From contig VZRS01014296.1 in assembly GCA_013398055.1 (NCBI GenBank), positions 248,001 through 312,000 on the forward strand: a stretch of DNA of 64,000 bases. The letters run 5' to 3'. The DNA is from Ifrita kowaldi. Its lineage: Eukaryota > Chordata > Aves > Passeriformes > Cinclosomatidae. A program made the translations under genes and the position numbers. Shown one piece after another: positions 1 through 11,800 of the stretch (its first letter is position 1; each line of letters starts with the position of its first letter). Under the pieces are notes generated by a model. The model was given only the letters and a program-made list of their open reading frames with translations. It did not search any database and was not told the origin of the DNA.

Positions 1-1693
1 TTATAGCACTGGGACTGGCAATGCCACATTACAGTAGGCAGGCATTTTTACCTTCTGCTTGGTCAGGCACTTCCCAGCCTTTCCAGAAAAGAAGATGCTT
101 TCAGTTCTTGCAGGCAGAAAAATCAGATGACAAAGGTCTTGGTGGAAGTGCTAGAGCAAATACGTAAACTAGATGTGATTTTTTTTTTCTAAAGAATGCA
201 CGAGGTGGGGAATAGCTTCCTAAAAAGGAAACTTTCCATGTATTAAAGGTGCTTTGTAGTAAAACTCTCTACTAGAGAGGTCCCTATTTGAGGGCAAGAG
301 AGCACACTACAATTTCCTTCAATAACAGGTCAACCTTGTATCTTCAAGCTTCCTTCTGTAACAGACTGATTACTAGCCGAGTACTCAGTATCTCCCAATA
401 CCGGCCTTTACATTTCCTGAAGGAACAAGCCACATCTAAAAAGAAAAACAGAAAAGCCACAACAGTGACAGCTAAATTTTCCTTCTAATCCTCTCCATCT
501 CCTTACTCCAGACAAAATAAATACAACCTGGTCAGCTTATTCTGACAACAGTAACTTAGATTTATGTCCCTTGCTCTCTATCACTGCCCTACAAACATAT
601 ATTATTTTAATGTAGTATAAACAAATAATCGGATTTGCTTAACACCACATTGAGTCCTAGTGATTAAAACATATATATGCATAGAGAAAAATTTATACAT
701 GCACAAACCCCTTTGTAAGGTCTGAAGATAAAATTATCAGTATTGCCAAGCAGAGAATATGTATTATATTCTAATGACATGAGACAGTTGATTACCAACA
801 AGCCTACTTAGTTTCTAATTAGAAAAAGTTCAGTGATGATCTTCTTCCTTGCTGTTATTGCCTGACAAGAATAAACAAGGAGTCTTCTCTAGGGATGGCA
901 CAGTAAACATCCAAACAGACATTTGTTTTGGAGCTGAGTTTCACAGTAGTAGTAAGTACCGAGGAACATAGTGGTTCATGCACTACAGCTGGTCACGCAT
1001 CCATCAGCGCATGATTTTAAGTGTTTACCTCAAGAAAATCGAGCTCTGCAAAGTGCACTGCAGCTGCCTAGCAGCTCCTCCTGCGCCCGCTCCTGCCGGC
1101 TCTGCTGTCACCTGCTCGGGAGTTCTGCAGGGAAGGGACCCTCCTTGGCACAGGGCTGAAGGGCAGCCGGGTGTTCCAGGCTGGACGCACTCCGCAGAAA
1201 CAAAGCAAAGGGGATTTGCTTCGCTGCGATTTTCACCCAAGGACACACCGTACTCGCATGCTCATCTCCCCCCGTCTGGCATTAGACTGTGTCTCCCCCG
1301 CCGCAGCTGCACCTGTCGCCCGCAGCGCTCACCCTGTGCCGGGATCGATAACGCGTCTGCCATCACCCCCGAACCTCACCGAGCGCCCTCCGCTCTGCCC
1401 GCGATGCAGGCGCCGGTCCCTCCCGAATCCCATCGAGCACCGACTCCTCCATCGAGCCCAGACAAACAAAGGGCGCTCCTCTTATTTTCGATAAAATTCA
1501 GACAAACTAGAGAACAATACCGGAAGGGCCGCACAATGGGCACCGGCCGCGCCGCATCCCTCACGCCATCCCTCCTCCAGCCCCGGCACGGCGGGCGAGC
1601 CCCGTTGACCCCAGCCCGGGACAACCCTGGGGACGGCGGCGGCTGTACCGTGCCCGGGCAGGGCTGTCGCCGGGCGGCCGCGGGTGCGCTCAC
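1..1693 (-). other. SPNS2: SPNS2 intron 1 (partial)
   Basis: This is the 5' part of the first SPNS2 intron, read on the minus strand from the GT donor directly after exon 1. The segment from about 1080 to 1693 is still GC- and CpG-rich and belongs to the promoter-associated CpG island. Positions 1-1000 are AT-rich. I looked for the next expected coding segment (the family has a VLLDIQ-like stretch immediately after TVAG) and did not see it, so exon 2 lies left of the window. The open frames here, such as 978-1997 on the plus strand, are antisense CpG-island frames and are not supported as genes. Confidence 0.75.
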
Positions 1694-1924
1694 CTGCCAC
1701 CGTGTACCGGTCCAGGTAGTTGAGCACGTTGCCCACACTGAGGATGCCGGCGGCCGCTACCCGGGCCCGGCCGAGGCTCGGCGCCTTGCGGAGGGCGGCG
1801 GGGCGGTCGTGGTGTTTGCCGGTCGCCGGTGGGTTCATCCTGCCCGACAGGGTCTGCACCTCCCCCTCAGCGCCCCGGCCGCAGCAGCCCCGCTCGCCGT
1901 CCTCCTCCTCCTCCTCGTCGCCGG
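1694..1924 (-). CDS. SPNS2: SPNS2, first coding exon (5' end lost at an N)
   Basis: SPNS2 is a 12-TM major-facilitator-superfamily protein of the plasma membrane that exports sphingosine-1-phosphate, notably from endothelium. This exon encodes the cytoplasmic N-terminus and the start of TM1. Seen on the minus strand are an acidic run (GDEEEEEDGERGCCGRG), then EVQTLSGRM, then a basic/proline linker with APSLGRAR, then ILSVGNVLNYLDRYTVAG. EVQTLSG, SLGR and LNYLDRYTVAG match SPNS2 as I remember it. SPNS3 diverges at this last motif, which argues for SPNS2. The exon ends after one base of the glycine codon (phase 1) at a good donor, GCAG|GTGAGC (1694/1693). No initiator Met is visible. Codons can be read back to the N at 1925, and if that N is taken as exactly one base, the frame hits a stop at 1983-1985. 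The true start is therefore probably missing or frame-shifted at that join. An internal Met in GRMN is unlikely to be the start, because conserved sequence lies before it. Confidence 0.93.
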
Positions 1925-2029
1925 NCGCAGCGGCCCCGAGGGGTCCGTGAGCCCGGGCCGGGGCGGCCCAGCGGGGCGGCTTCTAAACCGCCCTTGAACC
2001 GGCTCTTACGGGTGCCTCCACAGCCATGC

Positions 2030-2490
2030 TCTACAGCGGCCCCTCAGCCGTCCACGGACCAGCCCTTAGGGGTGTCCCCTCAGCCCGCCTCAGGGCGGCT
2101 CCTCATCCCTCCCCAGACCGGCCCCGAGAGGTCCATCAGCCGCCTCAGGTCGGCACCTCAGCTGTTTTCAGTGTCGCCCAGAGGGTGTCCCTTCAGCCCC
2201 CTCCATGTGCCCTGAGGGGATCCCTCAGCCCAGCCAGGAGCGGGTCCTCCCTCAGCTCCCCTCAGACCGGCCATGATAGGCGGCTCCTCAGAAACCTCAG
2301 CGCAGCCCTGAGGGGATCCCCTCTCAGCACAGCACAGCACAGCACAGCACAGCCCAGCCCAGCCCAGCCCAGCCCGGGCATGAGGAGGTTTTCCCTCTGC
2401 CCACCTCAGCTTGGCCCTCAGGTGGTCCCCTCAGCCCGGCTATGAGGGGGTTCCCCCTCAGCTCACCTTAGCCACGCCCCTCAGCCCGGT
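2030..2490. repeat. GC-rich degenerate minisatellite-like tract (CCTCAG motif)
   Basis: CCTCAG, often extended to CCTCAGCCCGG or paired with its complement in the form CCTGAGGGG, recurs every roughly 15-40 bp through this stretch. Examples are near 2077, 2144, 2223, 2250, 2286, 2296, 2405, 2417, 2428, 2456 and 2478. The spacing is irregular, so this is a decayed or expanding GC-rich minisatellite rather than a clean array. It sits immediately upstream of SPNS2 and probably contributes to the failed assembly joins next to it. Confidence 0.55.
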
Positions 2491-2740
2491 AGAGGCCAGG
2501 TCTTACCTACTCGGCACCACCAGCGCAGTGGGACCAAGTAATGAAATCCCTTTATCTACCTTTATTATTCTTCAGCACCGCACAACGGGCTTCAAACACA
2601 AGGGTGGGCGGAACTGTGGAGGTAGCTGGAAAAAAAAACAAACCCACCAAACAAAACCAATGGCTCCAGCACTACCAGCTTGTACCCCACAATGAACTCC
2701 ATGTGGGCTGTGCAGGCCCACCCTCAGATGTGAATTTTAA
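2305..2740. repeat. Copy 1 of an exact 436-bp direct duplication
   Basis: This segment is repeated at 2846-3281 with a constant offset of 541 bp. No difference is visible between the copies by eye, even through the CAGCA/CAGCC pentamer tract (2325-2375) and the poly-A run near 2630. Copy 1 ends exactly at the single N at 2741, and copy 2 begins exactly after the single N at 2845. That coincidence with the gap characters indicates overlapping contig ends left unmerged rather than a biological tandem duplication. Confidence 0.9.
2325..2375. repeat. CAGCA/CAGCC pentanucleotide microsatellite
   Basis: A run of CAGCA pentamers passes directly into CAGCC pentamers and ends in CCGGGC. The same tract is present in the duplicated copy at 2866-2916. 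A two-phase pentamer tract of this kind can collapse or misalign in assembly. Confidence 0.8.
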
Positions 2741-2741
2741 N

Positions 2742-2844
2742 CGGAGGAGCCGTCGCTTTCCAGGCACATCATGGGCTGCGGGAGGGAATCTCGGCGTGCG
2801 GGAGCCCGGGCGGGGTGACCGACGGACGGACGGACAGACGGACG
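2742..2844. other. Orphan 103-bp GC-rich fragment between two Ns
   Basis: This unique fragment is bounded by single Ns at 2741 and 2845 and wedged between the two copies of the 436-bp duplication. It is CpG-rich, contains CATCATGGGCTGCGGGAGGG, and ends in a GACG tetranucleotide tract (2818-2844). It resembles CpG-island 5'-UTR or promoter sequence. It may be true SPNS2 upstream sequence that was difficult to place, or a misplaced contig from elsewhere. No open frame in it is recognisable. Confidence 0.6.
2818..2844. repeat. (GACG)n tetranucleotide microsatellite
   Basis: Six to seven units of GACG occur with one GACA interruption, running up to the N at 2845. The array abuts the gap, so its true length is unknown. 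Confidence 0.8.
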
Positions 2845-2845
2845 N

Positions 2846-3281
2846 GCCCTGAGGGGATCCCCTCTCAGCACAGCACAGCACAGCACAGCACAGCCCAGCC
2901 CAGCCCAGCCCAGCCCGGGCATGAGGAGGTTTTCCCTCTGCCCACCTCAGCTTGGCCCTCAGGTGGTCCCCTCAGCCCGGCTATGAGGGGGTTCCCCCTC
3001 AGCTCACCTTAGCCACGCCCCTCAGCCCGGTAGAGGCCAGGTCTTACCTACTCGGCACCACCAGCGCAGTGGGACCAAGTAATGAAATCCCTTTATCTAC
3101 CTTTATTATTCTTCAGCACCGCACAACGGGCTTCAAACACAAGGGTGGGCGGAACTGTGGAGGTAGCTGGAAAAAAAAACAAACCCACCAAACAAAACCA
3201 ATGGCTCCAGCACTACCAGCTTGTACCCCACAATGAACTCCATGTGGGCTGTGCAGGCCCACCCTCAGATGTGAATTTTAA
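2846..3281. repeat. Copy 2 of the exact 436-bp direct duplication
   Basis: This is the second copy of 2305-2740. It continues without a break into unique AT-richer sequence after 3281, whereas copy 1 continues without a break to its left. Collapsing the two copies and removing 2741-2845 would give one continuous locus. Confidence 0.9.
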
Positions 3282-3870
3282 GAATAAATCTGTACAAAAG
3301 TTCTCCTTGCCTATCCTGGGTGCCCAGAGCTGTCTCCAGTCACACAGGCTGGCAGGGAAGGGACAGTGTGATGCAGGGCAAGGGCACACTGGGATGTGCC
3401 ACCAACCTCGCAACTTCCTGCTTGGCCCCAGATGATTTTCCTACTGCACCGAAGTAGTTTCACAAACAACACACATCTTCAAAGGACGTAAAATTGCTCT
3501 GGAGTTCCCCCCACTGCAAACAGTCCCATCCCGCTCCCTATAAAGTTCCACCTTTGAGCTAAGAATGGCCAACAAACATTTAATTTCAAAAGGAGAATCT
3601 TCAAAGAGATAAAAGTGTTCACAACCAGAGTGGCTCCAGCCTGTCATACCTGTCATAAAACTACAAAAGGTAACTAAAACCAGAGAAATAAAAAGACTAC
3701 TGGAGAGCCAATGCATGTCCAAAACCAGCATTTTACAATTTCAGATTTCTCTCAGTTTGTTGATCTTACCTAAGAAAATGTGTCATGATTAAAGCCTTTC
3801 TCTCTGGGGTATTTAAACAAATCCCCACTGCCTTTCTCTGAGGAGCGCAGAGTTGCTCGCAGCACAGGCC

Positions 3871-3884
3871 GTGTGTGTGTGTGC
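3871..3884. repeat. Short (GT)n microsatellite
   Basis: Seven GT dinucleotides lie in a locally CpG-containing context. Confidence 0.8.
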
Positions 3885-4380
3885 TCGGCATACCTGGCTG
3901 TGTCACACCCTACCCACCAATGACACCAGGTTCAGACTATGCCAGAATTCTGGTGAGATACCACCAACGTAACCCTCAGGATGCTAGCAGAGAAAAGGGC
4001 ACTTTTTGGTGAGTCAGCTGCAATTCAGGGCTGTTTGTGCAATACCACTGAGGAAAGGAGCAAACACCGTTTCCGGTGATATGTGACACTCCCAAATAGT
4101 GAGAGGTGACATTTTAACATAGGGAATGGGTCTGCACAGATGTTCCAGAGTTCATTTCGGTAACAGAAACAACATATCTGGTTTAATGATAATGTTCAGG
4201 TTGAATTGTTGAAGTCTAGGGAATCATTTTTTGCTCCATAGCAGCATCTGCAGTTCAGATGTGACTATATGGGAACAGTTATATTGACAAAAGTGCTTAT
4301 TCACATCCCCACAAATTTCAGAATTCTGGTGATGCACTTAATTTGGTCAAGTGGCAGTGCTCATGCATTATATGGCCCAA

Positions 4381-4520
4381 AAGGAAACACAAAAAACCAA
4401 ACCAGCCAAACAAACAATAAACAAACCAACCAAAACCAACCAAAATGGTAGAGCTGAAAAGAAGGAAAAGAAAGAAAAAAGGAAAGGAAAAAAGGGGGGG
4501 AAAAAGGGAAAAAAATAAGT
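4381..4520. repeat. A-rich low-complexity tract (CAAA/CCAA then purine run)
   Basis: Interspersed AACC, AAAC and CCAA words occupy 4390-4444. They are followed by an almost pure purine run of A and G to about 4517, including seven or more G in a row near 4494. Minus-strand frames across it produce spurious Phe/Leu-rich peptides. Confidence 0.8.
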
Positions 4521-5769
4521 GAAACATCTTCACAAGGACTACCCAGCTTGCCCTGCAGTGGAGGCAAAACCCATGGGTTTTTTAACATATCAGACATATC
4601 AGGCACTAAACAGAGCTCAACTGCAGGTTCAAGGGGTTCCACAGAGAGCAGGCAAAGTGTCCAGGAGCCCTCAGATACAAATGGTGTGCTCCACAGTCTG
4701 TTCTACTCTATTTTTCTCACTGCTTGGTCTACCCCAGGCTCTGCACACAGAAAACAATGTTCAGAAGATGTCAATGAGATTAAAAGGTAAGGTAAAATTA
4801 AAGACCTTAGTCTTTTGGATCAGATGGTTCTCCTGAAAGCAGCTAAGAAAGCACAGTTTTCTTAAGGAACAGGTGTTTAATTTCTTTTTTTTCTTTTCAT
4901 TTGACCAGTATCAAGCACACAAACACAGCTAACACTGAAGCCAACGTGGCCTAATGCACATTAGAATAACTGCCTAAAAAGACTCGGGAGTGACTTCTCC
5001 AAATCTCTTCAATCCATTAAATCCCCAAGAAAAGAAAAAAACATCCCAAACACCAACTTATTATTAAAGGTCAACATATATGTTCCAAAGTTCAGGCAGA
5101 CGTCTGATGGCCATTGAACATGGAGCAATGCAGTACCAAGTTGAAGGAGCTTACAAGAGCATCCTTTTGTTTCTAATGCAGAGAGAAGTTTCAGCTCAGA
5201 GACAACCACAGATACAGCACAAAATCATTGGTTGGGCAGTGAGTTACGTGGACACACAGGGTTTTGCAGCCAACCCTAACACCTTCAACTGTACATGGAA
5301 AACTCATGGACAAACACAGAAGATGCCAGTGCATTCATGTCATGAGATTTATGTAAAGGGAAAGCAGAGGGAACTGGAAAAAGTGTGATAGAATGGTCTT
5401 TACTGGCAGGATGAATCATATAACTGAACTGCTTTTAAGAGGAACAGCACAGATTCTAGCTCAGAGACATTGCTGGGCTTGGCTGTTACAGGGTGTTGAG
5501 AGGCAGTTTGATTACACAGTGCACGTTCCTACGTGGGGAGAAAAACATCGGTTTTAAGAGCTCTAATCAAGGGGGGAAAGGCATAGCAAGAACCAGAACA
5601 ATGCTGAGAGCTGGAGTTAGAAAAATTCTAATGAATCATCTGGTTCACATTTGTTACAGACTGAATATCCTCTGGAACAAAATGCTAAAGAAGGAGTGTA
5701 TTCTCTATCCCTTTATGTCCTTTGATCCAGGTTTGATTGCCTTTCTAGAAAGTGCATTATTGAATTTAG

Positions 5770-5880
5770 CATGAGCTATTGCACTCCCTGCAGAGAGAAT
5801 GGGCTGTAATTTGATGATACAGGAGGTCAGGCTAGGTGGGTTAAAGTCCTAGCCCTGAAGATACAAGTTCTTATTCTGCT
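5770..5880 (+). mobile_element. Possible ancient CR1-like LINE 3' relic
   Basis: The stretch TTTGATGATACAGGAGGTCA followed by GGCTAGGTGGGTTAAAGTCC resembles the 3' untranslated region of old sauropsid CR1 families. In those, as I recall, a GCAGGAGGTCAGACTAGATGATC-type block precedes the terminal octamer repeats. The terminal repeats are not present here. The call rests on one short conserved block remembered rather than searched. Confidence 0.4.
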
Positions 5881-8800
5881 TACCAAGCACGTATTTTCTG
5901 CACCTACCTCAGTCATTAGATTGAGCTGAGAACAGCCCCTAGGAAAGCACATGACAACGGCCTAGTCTTGAAATGGTGACTGCAAACCAGGATTGTCCAC
6001 ATAGCCAAGGTGATAAAGATGGACAGTATCTTCCTAGGTACTGAATACTATGTTTTGTCTGAAAGCTAGGAATCTCCTTCATACTGGGATTACTACCAAG
6101 AGGTGTGTGGATACACTGAAAAGCAAGTCTGAACTCAGCAAGCTCATCTTTCTGCTTCTTCCACGTTATGCATGTCATCTATGCTCCAGAATGAGCTCTG
6201 GCTAGTTGCTGCAGAATTGAGCTAACAGGCATTAGAAGAACTGAGAGAATCAGCAGCTATCCTGGTCTCTGAAAGCTCCTCAGCCCCTACCCCATCGCTG
6301 TCTGGTCCCAGTGGGTGCAAACACAACGCTGTCTGGGTGAGACCGAAGCAAACCAGGCACTAGTCCTGTGCTGAGGGAACTTGTAGGCATCTGGCTGCGT
6401 ATCCAGTGCGGAAAGAACAAACTCAGTTGTTAGTAACCCTGCTCTCTCCCAGTGCAGTCAACAGAGCTTATCCCTTCAGGGATTATTTTCTTCCTGAAAA
6501 AGTATTTTGTTAGTATCTTAAAAGCTTGAAAATGTTTATTTTAGTTTGTCCTAGTCTGCACTTATTGATTTTTCCTTATCTCCAGAGTTCTAGAGAGGGT
6601 CAGTATGAGCAGAAGTGCTTCTGTTTGACAACAGCTGTAACTTATTTTTGAGGAAACAAAGCCACATTTGCCAGTGCACCAATATTAACTTCAGTGACAT
6701 AGTTCAGTAGCTGGTCCAGGGGCTGTGCCTGGCCTGCAGGAAGCTTATGACCAGACTCCCACCTTCTCTCCCAAGGGAACATGGCTGTTTGCAGAGAAGA
6801 ATGGGGGGTGGACCAACTGTGGAAGGCAAAACTCAGATGTGATCTCTGTTGATAACCAAGCTGGACTTTACCTAGTTTAAGCAGTTACTACAGGCTGAGG
6901 AACTGGACCATCAAGAGAATATCACATTGCCCTTTTAGAAATAATGGAAATTATCTGTAGCCCAGCTTGTTTAAAATCCAGATTTCTTCTTCAGTTATTA
7001 AAAATCTTGGAAAAATCCCCCACTTTCTTGTCTTCAGAAAGTCACAACGATCTCTAAACCAGAACTGTCAAAGGGCTGGAGTCTCCCTGAAGTAGTGCTT
7101 TGCCAAAATGTACACCAGTGTAGCCACTAACATTATCAGGAGCAGTAACTGCCTACAACAGTCTAACATGTTCAACTGTAAATAATTATGACTCAATGCT
7201 ATTGTTGTCCTTTTCCTGTGGTTTGTTTTATCTGATTCGAAATCAGAACTCAAACACAGACACACAGAGACACACAGCTTCTCACTTAAGAGAAATAGAG
7301 CTACACAGAATACCACACTACAGGATCACAAACTCCAGATTTTGGGTTATCCAGATATAAGCCTTAAACTGACCAAATTCCATGTAGAGTTGTATCATCA
7401 GGTGGTCATCAAGGCTGTGAGAGCAAAACACAAGACAATGACACAACTGTCTCTAGCACTGTGCATTCTTGGGCTTCAAACATATTGCAGCTCTGTAGAA
7501 CAAGAATCACAACCCTGCAATTATACACCTACATTCCCATTATGCCCATGGTTATCTCTTGGCTTCGTTTTCCTTCACAAATTTCTCAGCTGAATTAACC
7601 TGTGTTACTGACACTTGATATGACACAGTAGCATTTACAAACTCATGCAGCTCAGAGGTTTCTTGTGAGAGATGCCGTACCAGGGAGATGTGACAAGGAT
7701 AAAGCAGCTCTCCCAAAGCAGTGAAGGGGCATATACATTTGCACATATCTCCATGTTTTCCAGCAGTCACTCTCTTAGACAAGCTCTCTACTCTAAATTA
7801 CCTCTGGAGACCACCCTCTGGATCTCGCTATTTAATGCATTCAGTACTCATTGATGTGAATAACCTTCTGGTCATCCATTTCCCTCCACATTCATATATA
7901 ACACGTCTCACCAAGGAGAGCTCCAGACACTGACCATGGCACCTCCAGAACAATTTAATTAAGCAGACAATATACAAGCAGTGCCCCAAGATGCACAGAA
8001 GTTTTTAAATCTCTCAGAAACCAAATTAGACTTAATATTGAAAGTGTAGCAGTGTTTTAATTCCTTGAATTCAACAGAAACATGAGGGAGGCAAAGAGAA
8101 TGAATCAAAAGAAAAATCCATGAATAGAAGTGGCATCCCCAGGCCCAGTTCTTTTCTGATCCTCATACTGTTGTGCTTGAAAAGATAAATTGGATGCAGA
8201 AGAAGCTGTATTTCCATTAAAACATTTAGTTTTTGCAACAATACAAACAGCTGCTCTCACCCTCCAATACAATCCTACATAAATGCTGGAATATTTGTTT
8301 GTGAATTTTTCAGTTACAACATTTGTGTAGCGTTCCAGGCTGCCTGGCATAGAATAGCTCATGCCAACCAAAACCAAATTAAAGGGAAAAAACCCAAAGA
8401 AACCTCACACCAAAAAAACCCCAAGCACTCCAAACAACCCTGTTCTCTCCACTCCCAGAGGCAGTTGGTACAGGAGGCGAACACTGCCACTGGCCTTTGT
8501 GATTCTTAGCGAACGTCCTTTGATGTTCAGGTTTGTTGAATGCCATGATCCATCTCTAGAAGTCCTGGCTTTCATTATACTCAGAGGAATCTCAATGGTC
8601 CAAATAAATGGATTTCATGGTCTCACCTCAGGTCCCAGCAGGGACTACAATTACTAGTATGCCACATTTTTGGCAAGTTTTGTCCCGTTTTAAATGAAGG
8701 ATGTAGGCTCTGAACTTCTGCCTCCGCCCACTGGAGGAGTCGGATTCTGCAGATGGTAAGATGCATCTTTGCCTTTAGTCCCACTTCTCAGAACAGCTGA

Positions 8801-11800
8801 ATACTTGAGGTCTGATTAACTAGCATTTAAGAACCCAGTGTGGAATGGATAGCTACGGAAATAGCATTCTTGCACTACCCCAGCATTTTAGGAAGGGACT
8901 GCCAGATCCATGTGGGAGCAGAGGAATCCCAAAACAATAAGGGCAGACCCAGCAGTTACCAATTCATAAACAGCTTCCTGGAATCTTACAAATGGGCTCA
9001 AGCCATGAGAAGGGGATCCTTGCAAAAACAACATTAACAGAAGTGGTTCCACTGCTTTGCTTTGCCCACATGAGGACAGGTAAAAGATGAGGTCACACAA
9101 CGTGGAACAGGCTAGAACTGTACAGCTCTAACTGTGTGGTTTACTCAGTCGAATTGACTTAACTCATTTCAAGACCAAATTTCCTCGAGCAACTTTGAAA
9201 ATTCTGGATTAATACTAGAAGCTGTAATTAGGGCTGAGCATTCATTGTCCCAGACATTGTCCCCAAAATTACAAGCCCAGTCTCATAACATCATGTGCTT
9301 TATGTTACTACATCATCAGGGTCACTTGAATTTATAGGGCTCTAAGCGGACTGAAGCATTTTCAGTCAAACGAAATACATCTATAACCTCATCACCCAAA
9401 GGGTCAATCTGGGCTTTCTGAAGAGGGGATTATTTTATTTCACACTTAGTAATTTTCATGCCTTTTCAGCATTTACAATGAAGCCATTTGGTTTACAATA
9501 GGATATTGGGAATGCAGCCTTCTAGGCTACCAGCAATTACATCCTGGGACTGAATGGTTGCCTACAATTCTGTAGGACAGGATTTGACAACCAGGTAGAT
9601 AGGATGGAAGGAACCAGCAGTTATTCCTAGTGGTTCAACACTCAGTTCAGCAGTTTCAAGCTCTGAAGTCCACACTGGTGACTGATTCACTTGATCAAAC
9701 AGAACAGAACATGCAGGGGTTGCTTCACTGGTGGATTGCCCTGCCCAGCTTGTAAAGAGACCAAGAATATCTGTCAAAGAGCTCTTTGTGTATCCCAGCA
9801 AATTCTATGCCATGAGAATTAAAATAAAAAAGAAAGCAAAAGAAAAGCAGTCCTTCTTCAAAGCCAAAGTGCTACTCCGAATTTAGAAAGCTGAGCTAGG
9901 TTTCTACCCAAGGTAGCAGTGGTTGCAGGTGCTAGTGGGATGCTTTGAAGGGATCACAGTTTGAATGTAGTCAGGATCAGGGAATTTAAGAGCAATTTGA
10001 GAAAGAACATCCAAATTATTCTCAGAACATTCATGTCTTAAAAGGAAAGAGAAAGAATGAGGTTCTCAATCTACTGCCTAGGTAAAGTAGCTTAGGGGAA
10101 GGGGTAGGTAGATTTGAATTTACCCCTTATAGAACGGAGAGATAAGGGAAAGAAAAAAAATTAGATAGATGCTAAGTAAAGGGATATGTGCTGCCAATTA
10201 CAAAGTTACCTGCAACTCTGGACATTATTAGCAATTTTTATTTCTTGGTGCAAATAATCCTGTATCCTAATAAGAGAAGCTTTAAATTAGGCTTCATTTT
10301 TGACACCAAAGGGAACTGACCCCATAACTAAACGCTGGTTGTGATTCATGTAGGTGTGCTTGTACCTGGGTCATCTTTCTTGTATGCAAACAGAATATAG
10401 CCAGTGAGTGCTTGGTGTTTTAACAGGGATTGTTTCACAGAGCTGAAACCATCATGAGTCCAATTAGTCAAGAGAAGGGTTAGAGAACGGTAACAGTCTA
10501 GAAAGCCACCCACTGAGAAAGAGGCTACAAAAAATATACTATTACCATAGAAAGGACAAATTTTGATAACTTGGAATATAAAAATAAACAAGTTGATAAC
10601 AAAGCAAAAGGACACAGAATATTCTGTAAGCAATATTTTTGTTTTCCAGTCTGTTTTAACGTAAGAGCAGTGCTGACAGCATACTGCCTCCTCATTAGCT
10701 AATGGGATGGAGCTGCCAGCAGCAGACCAGGCTGCAGGCTGAAGCTGCAGAGGCCTTGACAGAACTTCACAGGTTGTAAAAAAAGCTGGATGAGGGTGCT
10801 CTGATCTACTGACATGAGACTTGCTGATGACTGGTCACAGAGAGAACTTCCAGGAGCCTGGAAGGATGCTCGTGTTGTGACAATATTTTAAACAGAAATA
10901 CTGGCCTGCCAGCCAGGCATCAGTCCCGAGTAAAATAGCGTAAGGGCTGACTTGATTAATAGAAAAACAGGGGGATAATATAATTAGTACCAACAAACAA
11001 GTGTTTATTTGAAGGTAGAACTTGCCAAATGAATTTGATTTTTATTTTAATGGGATCAAAAGTTTCTTTGCCTGCTGAAAGGTGTCAGTGTCACTGGACT
11101 GGCCTCTTGCACATTTCACTTGGTATTATGTGACATGCTGATCAGGCAACTATGGCAGCTGAGACTTACCATGACACATTAAATGCATTAAACCTGGCTA
11201 TACAACAAGTCACACAATAGAAGTGGGGATATTTTACTAAGCATAATTCTGAAGGATTTCCTCAGGAATTTCAGCTGTTTTCTTTAATACATTGTTAGCA
11301 ACAAGACACAATCAACAACCATGTCCTAATGCTACAGCTTTTAGTAAATGAGGACAGCAGAGCTCACTGCTGGAATGATGTGAGTTGCTTGGCAAGTTGG
11401 AATGTTTTAATGTCTAAGAACATGGATCTGAGTCTGACAGCCAAAGGGTCCTGCTTTGGAAAGCAGTCCCTTTGGAAAGGTGGCAGCTGACAGCAAGAAG
11501 CCCAGACCTCAGGAGTTCCTAGCACAGAGCTGTAGGGAAATGGGCTCTCAGCACTGGAACTGCAACAGGCAACGAATGCTGTCGCTGTTCAGTTGTGGTG
11601 TCACTTCTGCCCCAGACACAGCAAGTGCAGCTTTGTTGACTGCCACTCAGGAAGGCTGTTGATAAACAGAAGAGCTCTCAGGAAACAGCTGCAAGAAAGA
11701 TGAAGGGGCTGGGAATGATGTTTGATAACAACAGATTCAAGAAGCACACATGGGTTTGGATTTTTAGGCCAACGGCTGATTTGCACAGGGTTCTGTGCAT

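Larger units (their letters stand above)
1080..2500 (-). promoter_or_regulatory. SPNS2: CpG-island promoter of SPNS2
   Basis: This is a dense GC- and CpG-rich block centred on SPNS2 exon 1, in sharp contrast to the AT-rich flanks. Two GC boxes (GGGGCGG) lie at 1960-1966 and 1973-1979, just upstream of the readable coding sequence in the minus-strand sense. No TATA box is evident, as expected for a CpG-island promoter. The transcription start cannot be placed from sequence alone, and the N at 1925 lies within the critical interval. The outer part (2030-2490) merges into a CCTCAG-rich minisatellite-like tract. Confidence 0.7.

Noticed and set aside
978..1997. 339-codon plus-strand frame across the SPNS2 CpG island
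   Set aside because: It is antisense to SPNS2 exon 1 and stays open because GC-rich DNA has few stop codons. It runs through the N and has only Pro/Ala/Arg-rich composition.
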